37,868 nucleotides of DNA from Cryptoclostridium sp036644995 (GCA_036644995.1 JAVXOZ010000019.1:1-37868), one strand, 5' to 3'; shown: positions 17,485-25,896, counted from the stretch's first letter. The notes: generated by a model from the sequence alone, not told the origin. Translations and numbers: made by a program.

Positions 17485-17513
17485 ATAATACCTCAAAATC
17501 ATCAATTTGTAAA
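17485..17513 (-). promoter_or_regulatory. Promoter of the dcw operon
   Basis: Minus strand TTTACA (17513-17508), 17 bp, TATTAT (17490-17485), overlapped by a second -10 candidate TATAAT (17487-17482, 20-bp spacing). It lies directly upstream of the MraZ-box array. The resulting leader to mraZ would be about 400 nt. The 17062-17622 interval otherwise holds no gene. Confidence 0.7.
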
Positions 17514-17564
17514 GGGTTTTACGAAAAAAAATTCACTTTTTTATAAATATTATATTTTGCATAT

Positions 17565-17612
17565 AAAAAAGAACACCTTTCGACAAATACCGTCAAAAAA
17601 TGTTCTTTAAAG
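17565..17612 (-). terminator. Terminator of the COG2426 gene
   Basis: Transcript direction: AAAGAACA, inner TTTTGAC/GTCGAAA, TGTTCTTT followed by T. It lies 11 bp after the stop codon and separates this gene from the dcw promoter downstream. Confidence 0.8.
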
Positions 17613-17622
17613 TATCAGATTA

Positions 17623-18201
17623 TTATTTTTGATTGCGTTTTTTCTTGCGGCGATGGAACCAATACCATACCAAAGCAACTACTGCCAGTAATATCAATGC
17701 CGCAATCCAACCTACGGTATCGGCAATGCCCACAAAACCCACAGTTGCCAAAGTTACAATAGTTGCCGCCAAAACCACACCTAAAGTAAATGCCAAAAAT
17801 GAATAGCGGCGGTCGAGTCCCAATAAAAAGCCCATTAAAGAACCGGTGTAAAGACCTGTACCCGGCAAAGGCACCCCTACAAAAAGGGCAAGACCCAAAG
17901 CACCATATTTTTCTATTTCGTGTCCTTTTCGCCGTGCTTTATCCACATACTTATGAAGAAACTTGCGGGTAAAAGCAAACTTATCCAGTATTTTATAAAC
18001 CGTAGGCCACAACAAAAGCAAAAACGGTGCAGGCAACATATTGCCCAAAACTCCCCAGAACCAAGCTGAAAGCGGCGACATCCCCATGGCAATACCAAAA
18101 GGGATGGAAAGCCGCAATTCCGTTACGGGAATTGCCGAGGCAAAAAATACCACCCAATTTAAAGGTAGCCCCGATAAAAAACCAAAGACCGTATCAGACA
18201 A
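17623..18201 (-). CDS. COG2426-family small membrane protein (putative small multidrug export protein)
   Basis: 192 aa, four to five membrane segments. The N-terminal pattern SAIPVTELRLSIPFGIAMG and the later GVPLPGTGLYTGSLMGFLLG with SFLAFTLGVVLAATIV match COG2426. That family is annotated as small multidrug exporters but is poorly characterised and SNARE/DedA-like in style. A basic amphipathic linker (RKFLHKYVDKARRKGHEIEKYG) lies near 78-100, and the C-terminal tail is Lys/Arg-rich. The start is TTG with AAGGGG seven bases upstream. Substrate unknown. Confidence 0.82.
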   Translation of the reverse strand: MSDTVFGFLSGLPLNWVVFFASAIPVTELRLSIPFGIAMGMSPLSAWFWGVLGNMLPAPFLLLLWPTVYKILDKFAFTRKFLHKYVDKARRKGHEIEKYGALGLALFVGVPLPGTGLYTGSLMGFLLGLDRRYSFLAFTLGVVLAATIVTLATVGFVGIADTVGWIAALILLAVVALVWYWFHRRKKKRNQK

Positions 18202-18304
18202 AGTAAATCCCCTTTCTATCTCTATATGTAACTATTTTGTATATGTAACTATTATACTTAAATCTATCAATTAAGTCCAGTATTTAAAAATTAAAATCAC
18301 ATTA

Positions 18305-18513
18305 AAATAAAAAATATCTTTTTTATTTCAGATTGTCAAAAAACATAGTTTTTTAGCAAGATGGCAGGCTGTTAAGAAAGACTTAGATTCGGTAAAACTC
18401 TCTGAGCAGCGGCTGTGCAGTGTACCTAAATGTACATAAGCAGTCGGTGGGAAGGGATTTTACCGAATATCAGACTTTATCAACAGCCTAAAGCAAAGTT
18501 AATCTGCTTTTTT
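18305..18513 (+). repeat. Interspersed hairpin-flanked element, copy 3
   Basis: Body about 18331-18489. P1 AGGCTGTT with AACAGCCT, P2 ATTCGGTAAAA with TTTTACCGAAT (paired C-G to T-A change against copy 1), apical TGTAC/GTACA. The left flank is a perfect palindrome, AAATAAAAAA-TATC-TTTTTTATTT (18305-18328). The right flank is a terminator-like hairpin, AAAGCA..TGCTTTTTT (18490-18513). The flanks share only CTTTTTTAT, so if they were once duplicates they have diverged. Between a minus-strand promoter and the 3' end of the next minus-strand gene; no gene lies in 18202-18580. Confidence 0.78.
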
Positions 18514-18532
18514 ATAAACTCTCAAAGATAAA

Positions 18533-18563
18533 ACACAGCTGCTTCAAAAAGAAACAGCTGTGT
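18533..18563 (-). terminator. Terminator of the 251-aa membrane protein gene
   Basis: Stem ACACAGCTG (18533-18541) with CAGCTGTGT (18555-18563), followed by TTTAT in the minus-strand direction. It lies 18 bp after the stop codon. Confidence 0.78.
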
Positions 18564-18580
18564 AAAATATTTTATTCTTT

Positions 18581-19336
18581 TTAGTTTCCGGTATCAATAT
18601 TTGCACTATCTCCCTGAGCGGATTCCATAGAAGCCATCATCTGTGCATACTGTACGTTACTTGCCGCAGTAGCTAACACATCTGCAGGTGTTTCCGGTGT
18701 GCTTTTATCTGTGGTAGCGTTAGGATCTTTGGTGGGTTCGCTATCACCTGCCAAAGGTTTTAAAACTTCAGCCGCCGCTGCCATATCTTCAGCTATAGCA
18801 GTATAATTTTTCTTTGCCATTAAAGCAGCAGAATAATTATTAAGATAATCGCTGGTTAAAGTCATATTAGTTAAACTCTCCTTAAAAGAAGCACGGGCAG
18901 CCTTTACATCGTCCAAAGCTAAATAGCCTTGAATATTGTAAGAATACGCTTTTGACCATTGTTCATCAGTGGCTTTATCTTTATAATATTTTGACATTAA
19001 ATCATTGGAATATCCCAACATTTTAGCATAGCTTTCGTTGGCACCGTTATCGTCCAGATAAAGAATCTGGTAGGTGGCATAATCGTCAAATGCAGCAATG
19101 GCAGCCAGTAAAGCATCTTCTTTTTCAGGATCTTTCTTCACTGCTTTTTCTGCGGTTTTAGCAACATCGGCATAATAATCAACATCTTTAGCTTGGGCGG
19201 TACCTCCACCCATGTTGCCATAGGATGCGCCTAAATAAGCAAAGGAGCTTAATAAGCCCAAAACCAACAATACAATCAAAATCAAAGCCGGCACTTTCCA
19301 TTTTTTCTTTACGTGCCGTAATTGTTCAATAAACAT
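18581..19336 (-). CDS. Membrane-anchored helical (TPR-like) protein, function unknown
   Basis: 251 aa. Basic N-terminus (RHVKKKWKVP), one membrane helix at about 16-36, then an extracytoplasmic helical domain. Repeated A-x-x-A/Y patterns such as AKTAEKAVKKDPEKEDALLAAI and GYLALDDVKAARASFKESL suggest TPR-like helices. A Thr/Pro/Asp-rich linker spans about 199-219 and a short helix follows. I do not recognise a named family. The next gene upstream on the strand is the FmdB-like zinc ribbon, 120 bp away, so co-transcription is uncertain. Confidence 0.75.
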   Translation of the reverse strand: MFIEQLRHVKKKWKVPALILIVLLVLGLLSSFAYLGASYGNMGGGTAQAKDVDYYADVAKTAEKAVKKDPEKEDALLAAIAAFDDYATYQILYLDDNGANESYAKMLGYSNDLMSKYYKDKATDEQWSKAYSYNIQGYLALDDVKAARASFKESLTNMTLTSDYLNNYSAALMAKKNYTAIAEDMAAAAEVLKPLAGDSEPTKDPNATTDKSTPETPADVLATAASNVQYAQMMASMESAQGDSANIDTGN

Positions 19337-19456
19337 TCACTTTCCCCCTACAATATAAATCCGTAATAACAATACTGTAAGCACTATAGTATATTATAAT
19401 GTTCAATATGTCAATATAATATAGCATTACCATGTATTATCCATGTATTATCCATA

Positions 19457-19663
19457 TTATTTAGGCATTTGACCCGGAGGTGGAATTTGAATGCCCATAC
19501 GTTCGGTTACAGATTGTGCACCACTGTGACCCAAAGGTTTAAATACTTCTTTTTTATCTGTGCCACCACATTTAGGGCACACTGAATCCCATTTTTCTTC
19601 ATACTTACAAGATACTGTAAATTCTTCTTTACATTTTTCGCAAGTAAAACTATACTTTGCCAT
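19457..19663 (-). CDS. FmdB-type zinc-ribbon protein
   Basis: 68 aa. It starts MAKYSFTCEKCKEEF, then CPKCGGTDKKEVF: two CxxC knuckles (about residues 8/11 and 29/32) forming the zinc ribbon of the FmdB / CxxC_CxxC_SSSS family. The rest is a Gly/Pro/Gln-rich tail. Such proteins are called putative regulators but their function is not settled. GGAG lies just before the ATG. It follows the VWA gene by 17 bp and probably belongs to that operon. Confidence 0.85.
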   Translation of the reverse strand: MAKYSFTCEKCKEEFTVSCKYEEKWDSVCPKCGGTDKKEVFKPLGHSGAQSVTERMGIQIPPPGQMPK

Positions 19664-19680
19664 TATAATACTCCTTTTTT

Positions 19681-20961
19681 TTAAATGTGTTTTAAAGCTT
19701 TGGTTAACTTTGCAATGGAAGATGCCTCATACATGGAAACATAAGGAGAAAAAGCATCAACCATAATATAACGTTCCCAGTCCTTTTCGTCCATGGGGTT
19801 CAGCCAAATTATTTCTTTTATCTTTTTCGATATTTTTTCCAGTTGTAAAGCAGCTTCTTGGTATTCTATGGTTTTAGTGTCGCTTAAAATCACTAAAACT
19901 GTACGCTTATTCAATAGTTTATCATATTTTGCCGAAAACTCCAATAGGGAAGCATTAAGATTTGTGCCATCACCTATCCCCTCTATTTTACCAAAGTCCT
20001 CGGGGTGAAAATCTTTTAATTCCAATTTTGTTAAATAATCCGCAAAGGCAAAGCCCCGCATATTGGGTAAAGCCTCAGACAAGCCCAGCATCAACTGAAT
20101 AACAAAGCGGCTGTATTTCAACATAGAACCCGAAGCATCTGCCAACAAAACAATAGAAGGTTTTTGTAAGCGTTTGCGGCGATATTTTAAATCCAGCATC
20201 ACACCGCCATACCGCAAATTACTGCGGATAGATTGGCGCACATCCACTGCCTCCCGTTTGGAGCTGCGGCGATAGCGTCTACCAATCCGTGTAGCCATGC
20301 GGCGGGCTAAATGACGAATAAGTACAACTGTATCTTTAATTTCATCATCTTTAATATCCACCATATTTTTAAATATAAGCTCTTTGGCATCTTTATTTTT
20401 TGCCATATTATAAAGGATAGCATCCCAATCATCTTGACCGGTGGTTTCAATGGGCACAATATCCCCACTATCCATTTGAGAACGCTGAAAATCCAAAGCC
20501 CCACGAATGGAGCGTTCCAACCAATTACGATGCCGCTCCGATACATTATACCCCTCATTGGTCATTTCTGCAAACTTTTTAATTCGCTCACGGCTTGCTT
20601 CGGGCATATTGGCATAAACATCTAAATCTTCTTTAGATAATTCAATGGGATTTTCTTTAAATACAAGTTCCTCTTTTAAGGAATCCACCTCATCTTTGCG
20701 TTCTTTATATTCCCCCATTTGTTCCTCTTTGTCCTCTAAAACCACAAAAAAGGAATCAAATGCCACAGAAAAAGTGGTGGAATCCATTTCACTTTTCACC
20801 AAAACCGCTCTAAGGGTTAAATACACCTGCCTACGGTCTGTAATATTAACAGATTTTAAAGCTTCCAGTGCATCAAGCAATTCAGAGGTGCTGATAATCA
20901 TACCTGCACCTCTCAATATATGCACAAAAGAAACAATACTATGTTCAATATAGTTTTCCAT
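19681..20961 (-). CDS. VWA-domain (CoxE-like) protein
   Basis: 426 aa. The N-terminal half is helical and charged; the C-terminal half is a von Willebrand A domain with the MIDAS motif DASGS at 275-279 (LLADASGSML), then later IGDGTNL and ILSDTKT providing the T and D ligand positions. The domain order and the partner MoxR ATPase gene 2 bp upstream match CoxD/CoxE-like pairs, in which the ATPase and VWA protein act together as a chaperone or metal-insertase. The client is not encoded nearby. Confidence 0.88.
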   Translation of the reverse strand: MENYIEHSIVSFVHILRGAGMIISTSELLDALEALKSVNITDRRQVYLTLRAVLVKSEMDSTTFSVAFDSFFVVLEDKEEQMGEYKERKDEVDSLKEELVFKENPIELSKEDLDVYANMPEASRERIKKFAEMTNEGYNVSERHRNWLERSIRGALDFQRSQMDSGDIVPIETTGQDDWDAILYNMAKNKDAKELIFKNMVDIKDDEIKDTVVLIRHLARRMATRIGRRYRRSSKREAVDVRQSIRSNLRYGGVMLDLKYRRKRLQKPSIVLLADASGSMLKYSRFVIQLMLGLSEALPNMRGFAFADYLTKLELKDFHPEDFGKIEGIGDGTNLNASLLEFSAKYDKLLNKRTVLVILSDTKTIEYQEAALQLEKISKKIKEIIWLNPMDEKDWERYIMVDAFSPYVSMYEASSIAKLTKALKHI

Positions 20962-20963
20962 AA

Positions 20964-21896
20964 TTATCCTTCATGGTGATGGTGACCGCAACTGCAAGTG
21001 GTGCTATTTCCATCATCTTTACCCATATCTTTACCTGCAACTATGGCACGGAGCATTTGACGGGTACCGCCATTTTTTTGAAATTCCGCATAATCTTCTT
21101 CATCTTTTAACAATACATTGATGGTATCGGCGATGAGCTTTTCCGTGAAGCGATCCGCATTAAATTCCAAAAGGCATTGTGCCCAATCCAAGGTTTCCGC
21201 AATGGAGGGATTTTTCTTTAAGGATAATTGATCCCGCAAATATGCCACCCCACGGGCTAATTCCACTGTTAGCTCAGAACCTAATTGGGGAACTTTTGCT
21301 TTAACAATGGCAACTTCTTTTTCGATGCTGGGGAAACCGATATTCAAATAAACCGAGCGACGTTTAAGCCCATCGGATAATTCACGCTCGCCATTGCTGG
21401 TTAATATAACCACGGGAATTTCATTTGCCACCACTGTACCCATTTCCGGCACAGAAACTTGAAAATCTGATAGCACTTCAAACAAAAATGCTTCAAATTC
21501 CGCATCTGTTTTATCTATTTCATCAATGAGCAATACACATCTTTTTTCACTGCGTAAAGCCTTTAAAATAGGACGGGAGAGCAAATATTCCTCGGAAAAT
21601 ATATCACTTTCCGTGCCATTGCTGCTTTGAATATGCAGCAGTTGTTTTTGATAATTCCATTCATAAAGTGCTTTGTTTTCATCTAAGCCTTCATAACATT
21701 GCAACCTTACTAAATCCATATCAAATATTTTTGCCAAAACTTTGGCAACCTCGGTTTTACCAACACCCGCAGCACCAGTAATTAAAAGGGGTTTTTTCAG
21801 TTGCAAAGCCAAAAATATAGGGATAACTATTTCTTCTTCGGCAATATAATTTACTTCTGCCATTGATTTTGTTAAAGCATCTACGGTAAGTTTCAT
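20964..21896 (-). CDS. MoxR-family AAA+ ATPase
   Basis: 310 aa. Walker A GAAGVGKT (41-48), Walker B VLLIDEID (D125, E126), sensor-1 VVILTSNGERELSDGLKRR with the arginine finger, and a C-terminal helical lid. MoxR ATPases remodel or activate partner complexes together with VWA proteins; the VWA gene follows at once. The C-terminus ends CSCGHHHHEG, a short Cys/His cluster that is not part of the AAA core and could bind a metal. Confidence 0.92.
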   Translation of the reverse strand: MKLTVDALTKSMAEVNYIAEEEIVIPIFLALQLKKPLLITGAAGVGKTEVAKVLAKIFDMDLVRLQCYEGLDENKALYEWNYQKQLLHIQSSNGTESDIFSEEYLLSRPILKALRSEKRCVLLIDEIDKTDAEFEAFLFEVLSDFQVSVPEMGTVVANEIPVVILTSNGERELSDGLKRRSVYLNIGFPSIEKEVAIVKAKVPQLGSELTVELARGVAYLRDQLSLKKNPSIAETLDWAQCLLEFNADRFTEKLIADTINVLLKDEEDYAEFQKNGGTRQMLRAIVAGKDMGKDDGNSTTCSCGHHHHEG

Positions 21897-21915
21897 TTTT
21901 TCTCCTCAAGTAATT

Positions 21916-22281
21916 TTAATTTAAATAAATATCATCTTCGCTGTATTGAGCCTCCACAAAAAGCTCCAATTCACCGGTGAGAATAGATTGAATTTTTTGA
22001 ATAAGTCGGGATAAATTATATTCCGCAGTTAAGTATTCACCAATTTCCACATCATTACCCATCTCCAAAGATATAGCCTCTAAGGCAGCATTAACCTCAT
22101 CTACACCTTCTCCTGAAATTTTAGCAAATTCCAAAGCTATTTGATATTGACGAAATTCCTTTAACATTGCCACAGCTTGGGGATTTTTGGCAATGGCACC
22201 TTTACATTTTAGAAAATCACCATATTCGCAGCTTTCTTTAATGGATAAGGCAAGATCTTCCGTTTTATCGTATATATTCAT
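21916..22281 (-). CDS. YlbF/YmcA-family (Com_YlbF) protein
   Basis: 121 aa, all-helical. The stretch DLALSIKESCEYGDFLKCKGAIAKNPQAVAMLKEFRQYQIALEFAK and the second half around MGNDVEIGEYLTAEYNLSRLIQKIQSILTGEL follow the YlbF/YmcA pattern. In Bacillus these small proteins form a complex that affects RNase Y activity, competence and sporulation. AGGAGG eight bases before the ATG. First gene of the putative YlbF-MoxR-VWA-FmdB operon, with a 19-bp gap to the ATPase. Confidence 0.75.
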   Translation of the reverse strand: MNIYDKTEDLALSIKESCEYGDFLKCKGAIAKNPQAVAMLKEFRQYQIALEFAKISGEGVDEVNAALEAISLEMGNDVEIGEYLTAEYNLSRLIQKIQSILTGELELFVEAQYSEDDIYLN

Positions 22282-22410
22282 AACATCAGCCTCCTATCAC
22301 GAAAAACCCTCTTAAAATATTCTGATATCTGAGTTAATATTTCTCTTAAAATCCATAATTACCTGCTATTTTTTAAAAAAATTAAAAATTTACAACACTG
22401 TAACAGAATT

Positions 22411-22439
22411 ATTATACCCAAAAACTTACATTTATTTAA
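22411..22439 (-). promoter_or_regulatory. Candidate promoter of the ylbF-moxR-VWA operon
   Basis: Minus strand TTAAAT (22439-22434), 17 bp, TATAAT (22416-22411). Weak -35, consensus -10. It is divergent from, and nearly adjacent to, the promoter at 22447. Confidence 0.45.
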
Positions 22440-22446
22440 TATCTAT

Positions 22447-22475
22447 TTGACATCGAAATTTACATAAAGTATAAT
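22447..22475 (+). promoter_or_regulatory. Consensus sigma-A promoter of the lipoprotein gene
   Basis: TTGACA (22447-22452), exactly 17 bp, TATAAT (22470-22475): a perfect housekeeping promoter about 30 bp before the start codon. Confidence 0.85.
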
Positions 22476-22507
22476 GAAACTATATTATAGAAAGAAAGAG
22501 ATAGAAA

Positions 22508-22999
22508 ATGAAAAAAACTATTAGCATTATCATAATTTTTGCCTTAGCACTTTTGGCTTTTGGCTGTATGAGCTCGGGAGAAAAGAAAACACAAAATAAT
22601 ATTATGTCATATTTAGACAGCATGGAATCTATTGAAAAACAAAAAAGTAATTTAATAGAAAAATTTATGGTGCTGGAAAACAGTAATGATAATGAGGAAA
22701 TCTTATCCCTTTTAAACGATGAGATGCTACCCTTGGCGCAAAAAATTAATGATGAACTAACAAGCATACCCATTAAAGATAAAGAAATAACACCTGTGCA
22801 TAAAGAATTTACAGATGGCTGGTCACAGCTTATTGCAGGATTGGAAAGTATAAATCAAGGTCTAAAAGATGGTGATATAGAAAAATCCACCAATGGCACT
22901 AAAGATATTGATGCCTCACAGGACAAACTAAATCAATATTATAAAGATTTAGAAACCCTTTGCACAAAATATGCAATAAAATTAACCACAGAGGAATAA
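22508..22999 (+). CDS. Putative lipoprotein, helical, function unknown
   Basis: 163 aa. Lipoprotein signal MKKTISIIIIFALALLAFGC with Cys20 as the probable lipidation site; the lipobox AFGC is acceptable but not ideal. The mature part is hydrophilic and predicted helical, with coiled-coil-like spacing (SMESIEKQKSNLIEKF, GLKDGDIEKSTNGTKDIDASQDKLNQYYKDLE). I do not recognise the family. It is monocistronic: a consensus promoter lies before it and a strong terminator 18 bp after it. Confidence 0.8.
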   Translation: MKKTISIIIIFALALLAFGCMSSGEKKTQNNIMSYLDSMESIEKQKSNLIEKFMVLENSNDNEEILSLLNDEMLPLAQKINDELTSIPIKDKEITPVHKEFTDGWSQLIAGLESINQGLKDGDIEKSTNGTKDIDASQDKLNQYYKDLETLCTKYAIKLTTEE

Positions 23000-23016
23000 T
23001 AAAAACCAATAAAACA

Positions 23017-23060
23017 GCAGCGTAATTCTTGAAATTCAGGAATTACGCTGCTTTTCTTTC
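23017..23060 (+). terminator. Terminator of the lipoprotein gene
   Basis: Perfect 12-bp stem GCAGCGTAATTC (23017-23028) with GAATTACGCTGC (23040-23051), then TTTTCTTTC. Confidence 0.9.
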
Positions 23061-23158
23061 TTTTAAACAATAAAATATCTTCCTATGATATACATATGCT
23101 ACCACAGGAAGATTTTTATTAATATTAATATATAAATCAAAAATTATTACTTAGTAAT

Positions 23159-24991
23159 TTAACGACTTTTTAAAAACCAGGGGCAATCAAGGCAGCGGTA
23201 TTCGCAAACCATATCCGCAGGTAAAATAATTAATTGGTCACCGGGGAAAATCAAATTTTCATCCACTACTCCGGGGTTTGCCATAAGCAGCTGCTTTACC
23301 GTAACCTTATATTTACGGGCAATGGAATATAAGGTATCACCTTTTTGCACATCATAAATAATAGGATGACCCGTAGCACCTCTTTCCTCATCTATATCTA
23401 TATCTATATCCATTTCCATTTCAACTTCCATATCCATTTCTGCTGCCAAAGCTTCATCTTCATAGTTTTCATCACGATGGCACTTTGTGCCTTTTAGGGG
23501 AATCATCAGCACCCAGCCCGGTTCAATATAATTGGGATTTTCTATTTGGGGATTGCTATCTATTATAGTATTTACTCTCACCCCAAACATTTTGGCTATT
23601 TTATAAAGGGTATCCCCATGTTTAACTACATAACAGGTACATTCCGCAAACCCAACGGGAATCCTAATTTTTTGACCGGGATATATTAAATCGGGATTTT
23701 CGATTTGAGGATTAGCCAATATCAAATTTTCCAAAGAAATGTGATATAATTTAGCTATTTCATATAGGGTATCACCTGGTTGCACCACATAAGTTACACC
23801 CATAGGGCACCCTCTATCCTCACGGCATTGGGATTTTGTAGGAATAATAACCATGGTTTGGGGATAAATCAAATCGGGATTTTCAATTTGGGGATTAGCC
23901 TCTATCAAACTATTAACACTTATCCCATAAATTGAGGCAATCTCGGTGAGAGTTTGCCCTTTTTGCACTTGATGAGGGCCGGGAATACGCAACTTTTCAC
24001 CGGGGAAAATCATATCCGCATTTTCTACAGCGGGATTAACATTTAAAATAGATTCTACGGTTAAATTATATTTTTGGGCAATTTTATATAAAGAATCACC
24101 CTGTTTCACCGTATATATTGCCATATCACCATTGGAACGCCGTGGTATCGCTATTTTTTGTCCTACATCTATTATATCGGGGTTTTGAATTTGAGGATTA
24201 ACCGCAATCAGTTGTTTTAATTCCACTCCATAGTTTTTAGCAATGGAAAACAAGGTTTCACCGGATCTTACATAATGAGAGCCGGGGAGGTAAAGCTGCA
24301 TACCCGGGGTTATGGCATCGGGATTGGTAATTTGAGGATTAGAGCGAATTAAGGTATCCAAATTTAGGGCATAACGTTGAGCTATATTAAAGAATGTATC
24401 ACCGCTTTTTACAAAATATAATCTACCGTTATTTTCACCTGTGGGAGAAGGCATAGGGGGCGTGGGAGGAGATGGGGGTTGAGGCGGTACAATGGTTGAA
24501 TATTTGGGCACATTGATTCTTTGCCCCGGATAAATCATATTGGGGTCTTTAATTTGCGGGTTTAGTTTTATCAATTCATTTAAGGAAATCCCAAACTTTT
24601 TGGCAATGAGCCACATGGTATCACCGGATTTTACAGTATAGGTACCCGTGGAGCCACCGCCATTTACATTACCGCCACCGCCTTGGGGGATAAAGATTTT
24701 TTGCCCAATATCAATTTTATCCGCATCGGTAACCTGTGGATTTGCCCTTAAAAGAGCATCTAAAGATATCCCAAACTTTTTAGCTATAAGCCACATGGTA
24801 TCACCGGGCTGTACCACATAATAACGGGCACCGCCATGTGATTGCAAAGGAATATTGATTTTATTGCCGGGATAAATTTTATTGGGGTCTTTTATTTGGG
24901 GGTTCGCCCTGATTAATTCCTCTAAAGTTACACCAAATTTTTTGGCTATAAGCCAAAGTGAATCGCCCTTGGAAACAATATATGTTTGCAT
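23159..24991 (-). CDS. Protein with ten LysM repeats, no signal peptide
   Basis: 610 aa from the ATG at 24991; a GTG at 25003 abuts the AAGGAAGG site too closely. Ten LysM domains of about 47 residues each show YxVxxGDTLxxIA and NPQIxNPDxIxPGxxIxIP; each normally binds GlcNAc-containing glycan. Repeats 3 and 4 are separated by a Pro-rich linker (PPQPPSPPTPPMP) and repeats 9 and 10 by an acidic stretch of alternating Met, Glu, Asp and Ile. Isolated Cys pairs occur between 7 and 8 and at the C-terminus. The first LysM starts at residue 3, so there is no Sec signal. That fits spore-coat or cortex-binding LysM proteins deposited from the mother cell, an inference supported by a CotS-like gene in the window. 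Confidence 0.9.
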   Translation of the reverse strand: MQTYIVSKGDSLWLIAKKFGVTLEELIRANPQIKDPNKIYPGNKINIPLQSHGGARYYVVQPGDTMWLIAKKFGISLDALLRANPQVTDADKIDIGQKIFIPQGGGGNVNGGGSTGTYTVKSGDTMWLIAKKFGISLNELIKLNPQIKDPNMIYPGQRINVPKYSTIVPPQPPSPPTPPMPSPTGENNGRLYFVKSGDTFFNIAQRYALNLDTLIRSNPQITNPDAITPGMQLYLPGSHYVRSGETLFSIAKNYGVELKQLIAVNPQIQNPDIIDVGQKIAIPRRSNGDMAIYTVKQGDSLYKIAQKYNLTVESILNVNPAVENADMIFPGEKLRIPGPHQVQKGQTLTEIASIYGISVNSLIEANPQIENPDLIYPQTMVIIPTKSQCREDRGCPMGVTYVVQPGDTLYEIAKLYHISLENLILANPQIENPDLIYPGQKIRIPVGFAECTCYVVKHGDTLYKIAKMFGVRVNTIIDSNPQIENPNYIEPGWVLMIPLKGTKCHRDENYEDEALAAEMDMEVEMEMDIDIDIDEERGATGHPIIYDVQKGDTLYSIARKYKVTVKQLLMANPGVVDENLIFPGDQLIILPADMVCEYRCLDCPWFLKSR

Positions 24992-25141
24992 AAAAAAGAG
25001 CACCTTCCTTTATATGTATTCTTTTAACAGTATGCAAATTATTAAAAATATTGCTTGACCACGTAAATTATCTGTTAAATTCTTAAAATAAGCAGAAAAA
25101 TGTAGACAATAACCGCTCAAGTAAAAATATTCTACTATGAG

Positions 25142-25207
25142 AGTAAAGAAATTCCACTAAAATTTGATGGTTTACCTCTTTACTAATGTTCCAAAATTTG
25201 TGATAAT
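25142..25207 (+). promoter_or_regulatory. Promoter of the corrinoid-protein gene with an overlapping inverted repeat
   Basis: -35 TTTACT (25179-25184), 17 bp, -10 GATAAT (25202-25207). The -35 lies inside the right arm of the inverted repeat AGTAAAGA (25142-25149) and TCTTTACT (25177-25184), so the repeat could be an operator. The leader also holds GTGC..GCAC around 25227-25242 and an AAGGAGG site. Confidence 0.6.
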
Positions 25208-25266
25208 GTAGATACAAAGATAAAGTGCTCTTAAGGGCACAGAAAAAATAAGGAGGTAATTCTAAA

Positions 25267-25896
25267 ATGGCAACTTTAGAATCTGTATCCCAATGCGTTA
25301 TCGCTGGTAACTTAGGTCAAGTAAAAGCTGAAACACAAGCTCTTATCGACGCTGGTGTAGCTCCCCTTGACATCATCAACAAAGGTCTCATCGAAGGTAT
25401 GAACGTTGTAGGTCCCCGCTTCAAAGCTGGTGAAATGTTCGTTCCCGAAGTTCTCATGGCTGCAAAAGCAATGGGCGCTGGTGTTGAATTACTCAAACCC
25501 CTCATGTTAGACGACGAAATGCCTTCCTTAGGCAAAGTTGTTCTTGGCACCGTTAAAGGTGACTTACATGATATCGGTAAAAACTTAGTTGGTATGATGC
25601 TTGAATCTACCGGCTTCACCGTAATCAACGTTGGTATCGACGTTGCTCCTGAAGATTTCCTCAAAGCTACCAAAGACAGCGGTGCTGACATTGTAGCTAT
25701 GTCCGCTTTGTTGACAACCACCATGTTGTCCATGAAAGAAACTGTTGATCTCTTCAAAGAAAACGGTATGGCTACCAAATTAATCGTTGGTGGCGCACCT
25801 GTATCCAAAGAATTTGCTGAAGAAATCGGTTCCGACGGCTGTGCACCTGATGCTGCTGCTGCTTGCGATCTCTGCAAAAAATTAATGGGTTGCTAA
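25267..25896 (+). CDS. Methyltransferase corrinoid protein (MtaC/MtbC type)
   Basis: 209 aa. Helical N-terminal B12-binding cap (1-85, with RFKAGEMFVPEVLMAAKAM), then the Rossmann B12 domain with GDLHDIGKNL (D99-x-H101-x-x-G104, His being the lower cobalt ligand), MSALLTT (S146-x-L148) and VGGAPVS (G175-G176). Such proteins carry methyl groups from methanol, methylamines or methoxylated compounds between a substrate methyltransferase and a tetrahydrofolate- or CoM-linked enzyme. Neither partner gene is adjacent. Codon use differs sharply from its neighbours (ATC, CTC, TTC, AAC, GGT, GCT preferred), as expected for very high expression. Strong AAGGAGG, own promoter and own terminator. The methyl donor cannot be deduced. 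Confidence 0.92.
   Translation: MATLESVSQCVIAGNLGQVKAETQALIDAGVAPLDIINKGLIEGMNVVGPRFKAGEMFVPEVLMAAKAMGAGVELLKPLMLDDEMPSLGKVVLGTVKGDLHDIGKNLVGMMLESTGFTVINVGIDVAPEDFLKATKDSGADIVAMSALLTTTMLSMKETVDLFKENGMATKLIVGGAPVSKEFAEEIGSDGCAPDAAAACDLCKKLMGC

Noticed and set aside
17188..17610. 140-aa plus-strand ORF upstream of mraZ
   Set aside because: Very AT-rich composition, no ribosome site, and it overlaps the dcw promoter, MraZ boxes and a terminator on the other strand.
25317..25877. 186-aa ORF antisense to the corrinoid-protein gene
   Set aside because: It arises from the strong codon bias of the sense gene; no start site or family match.
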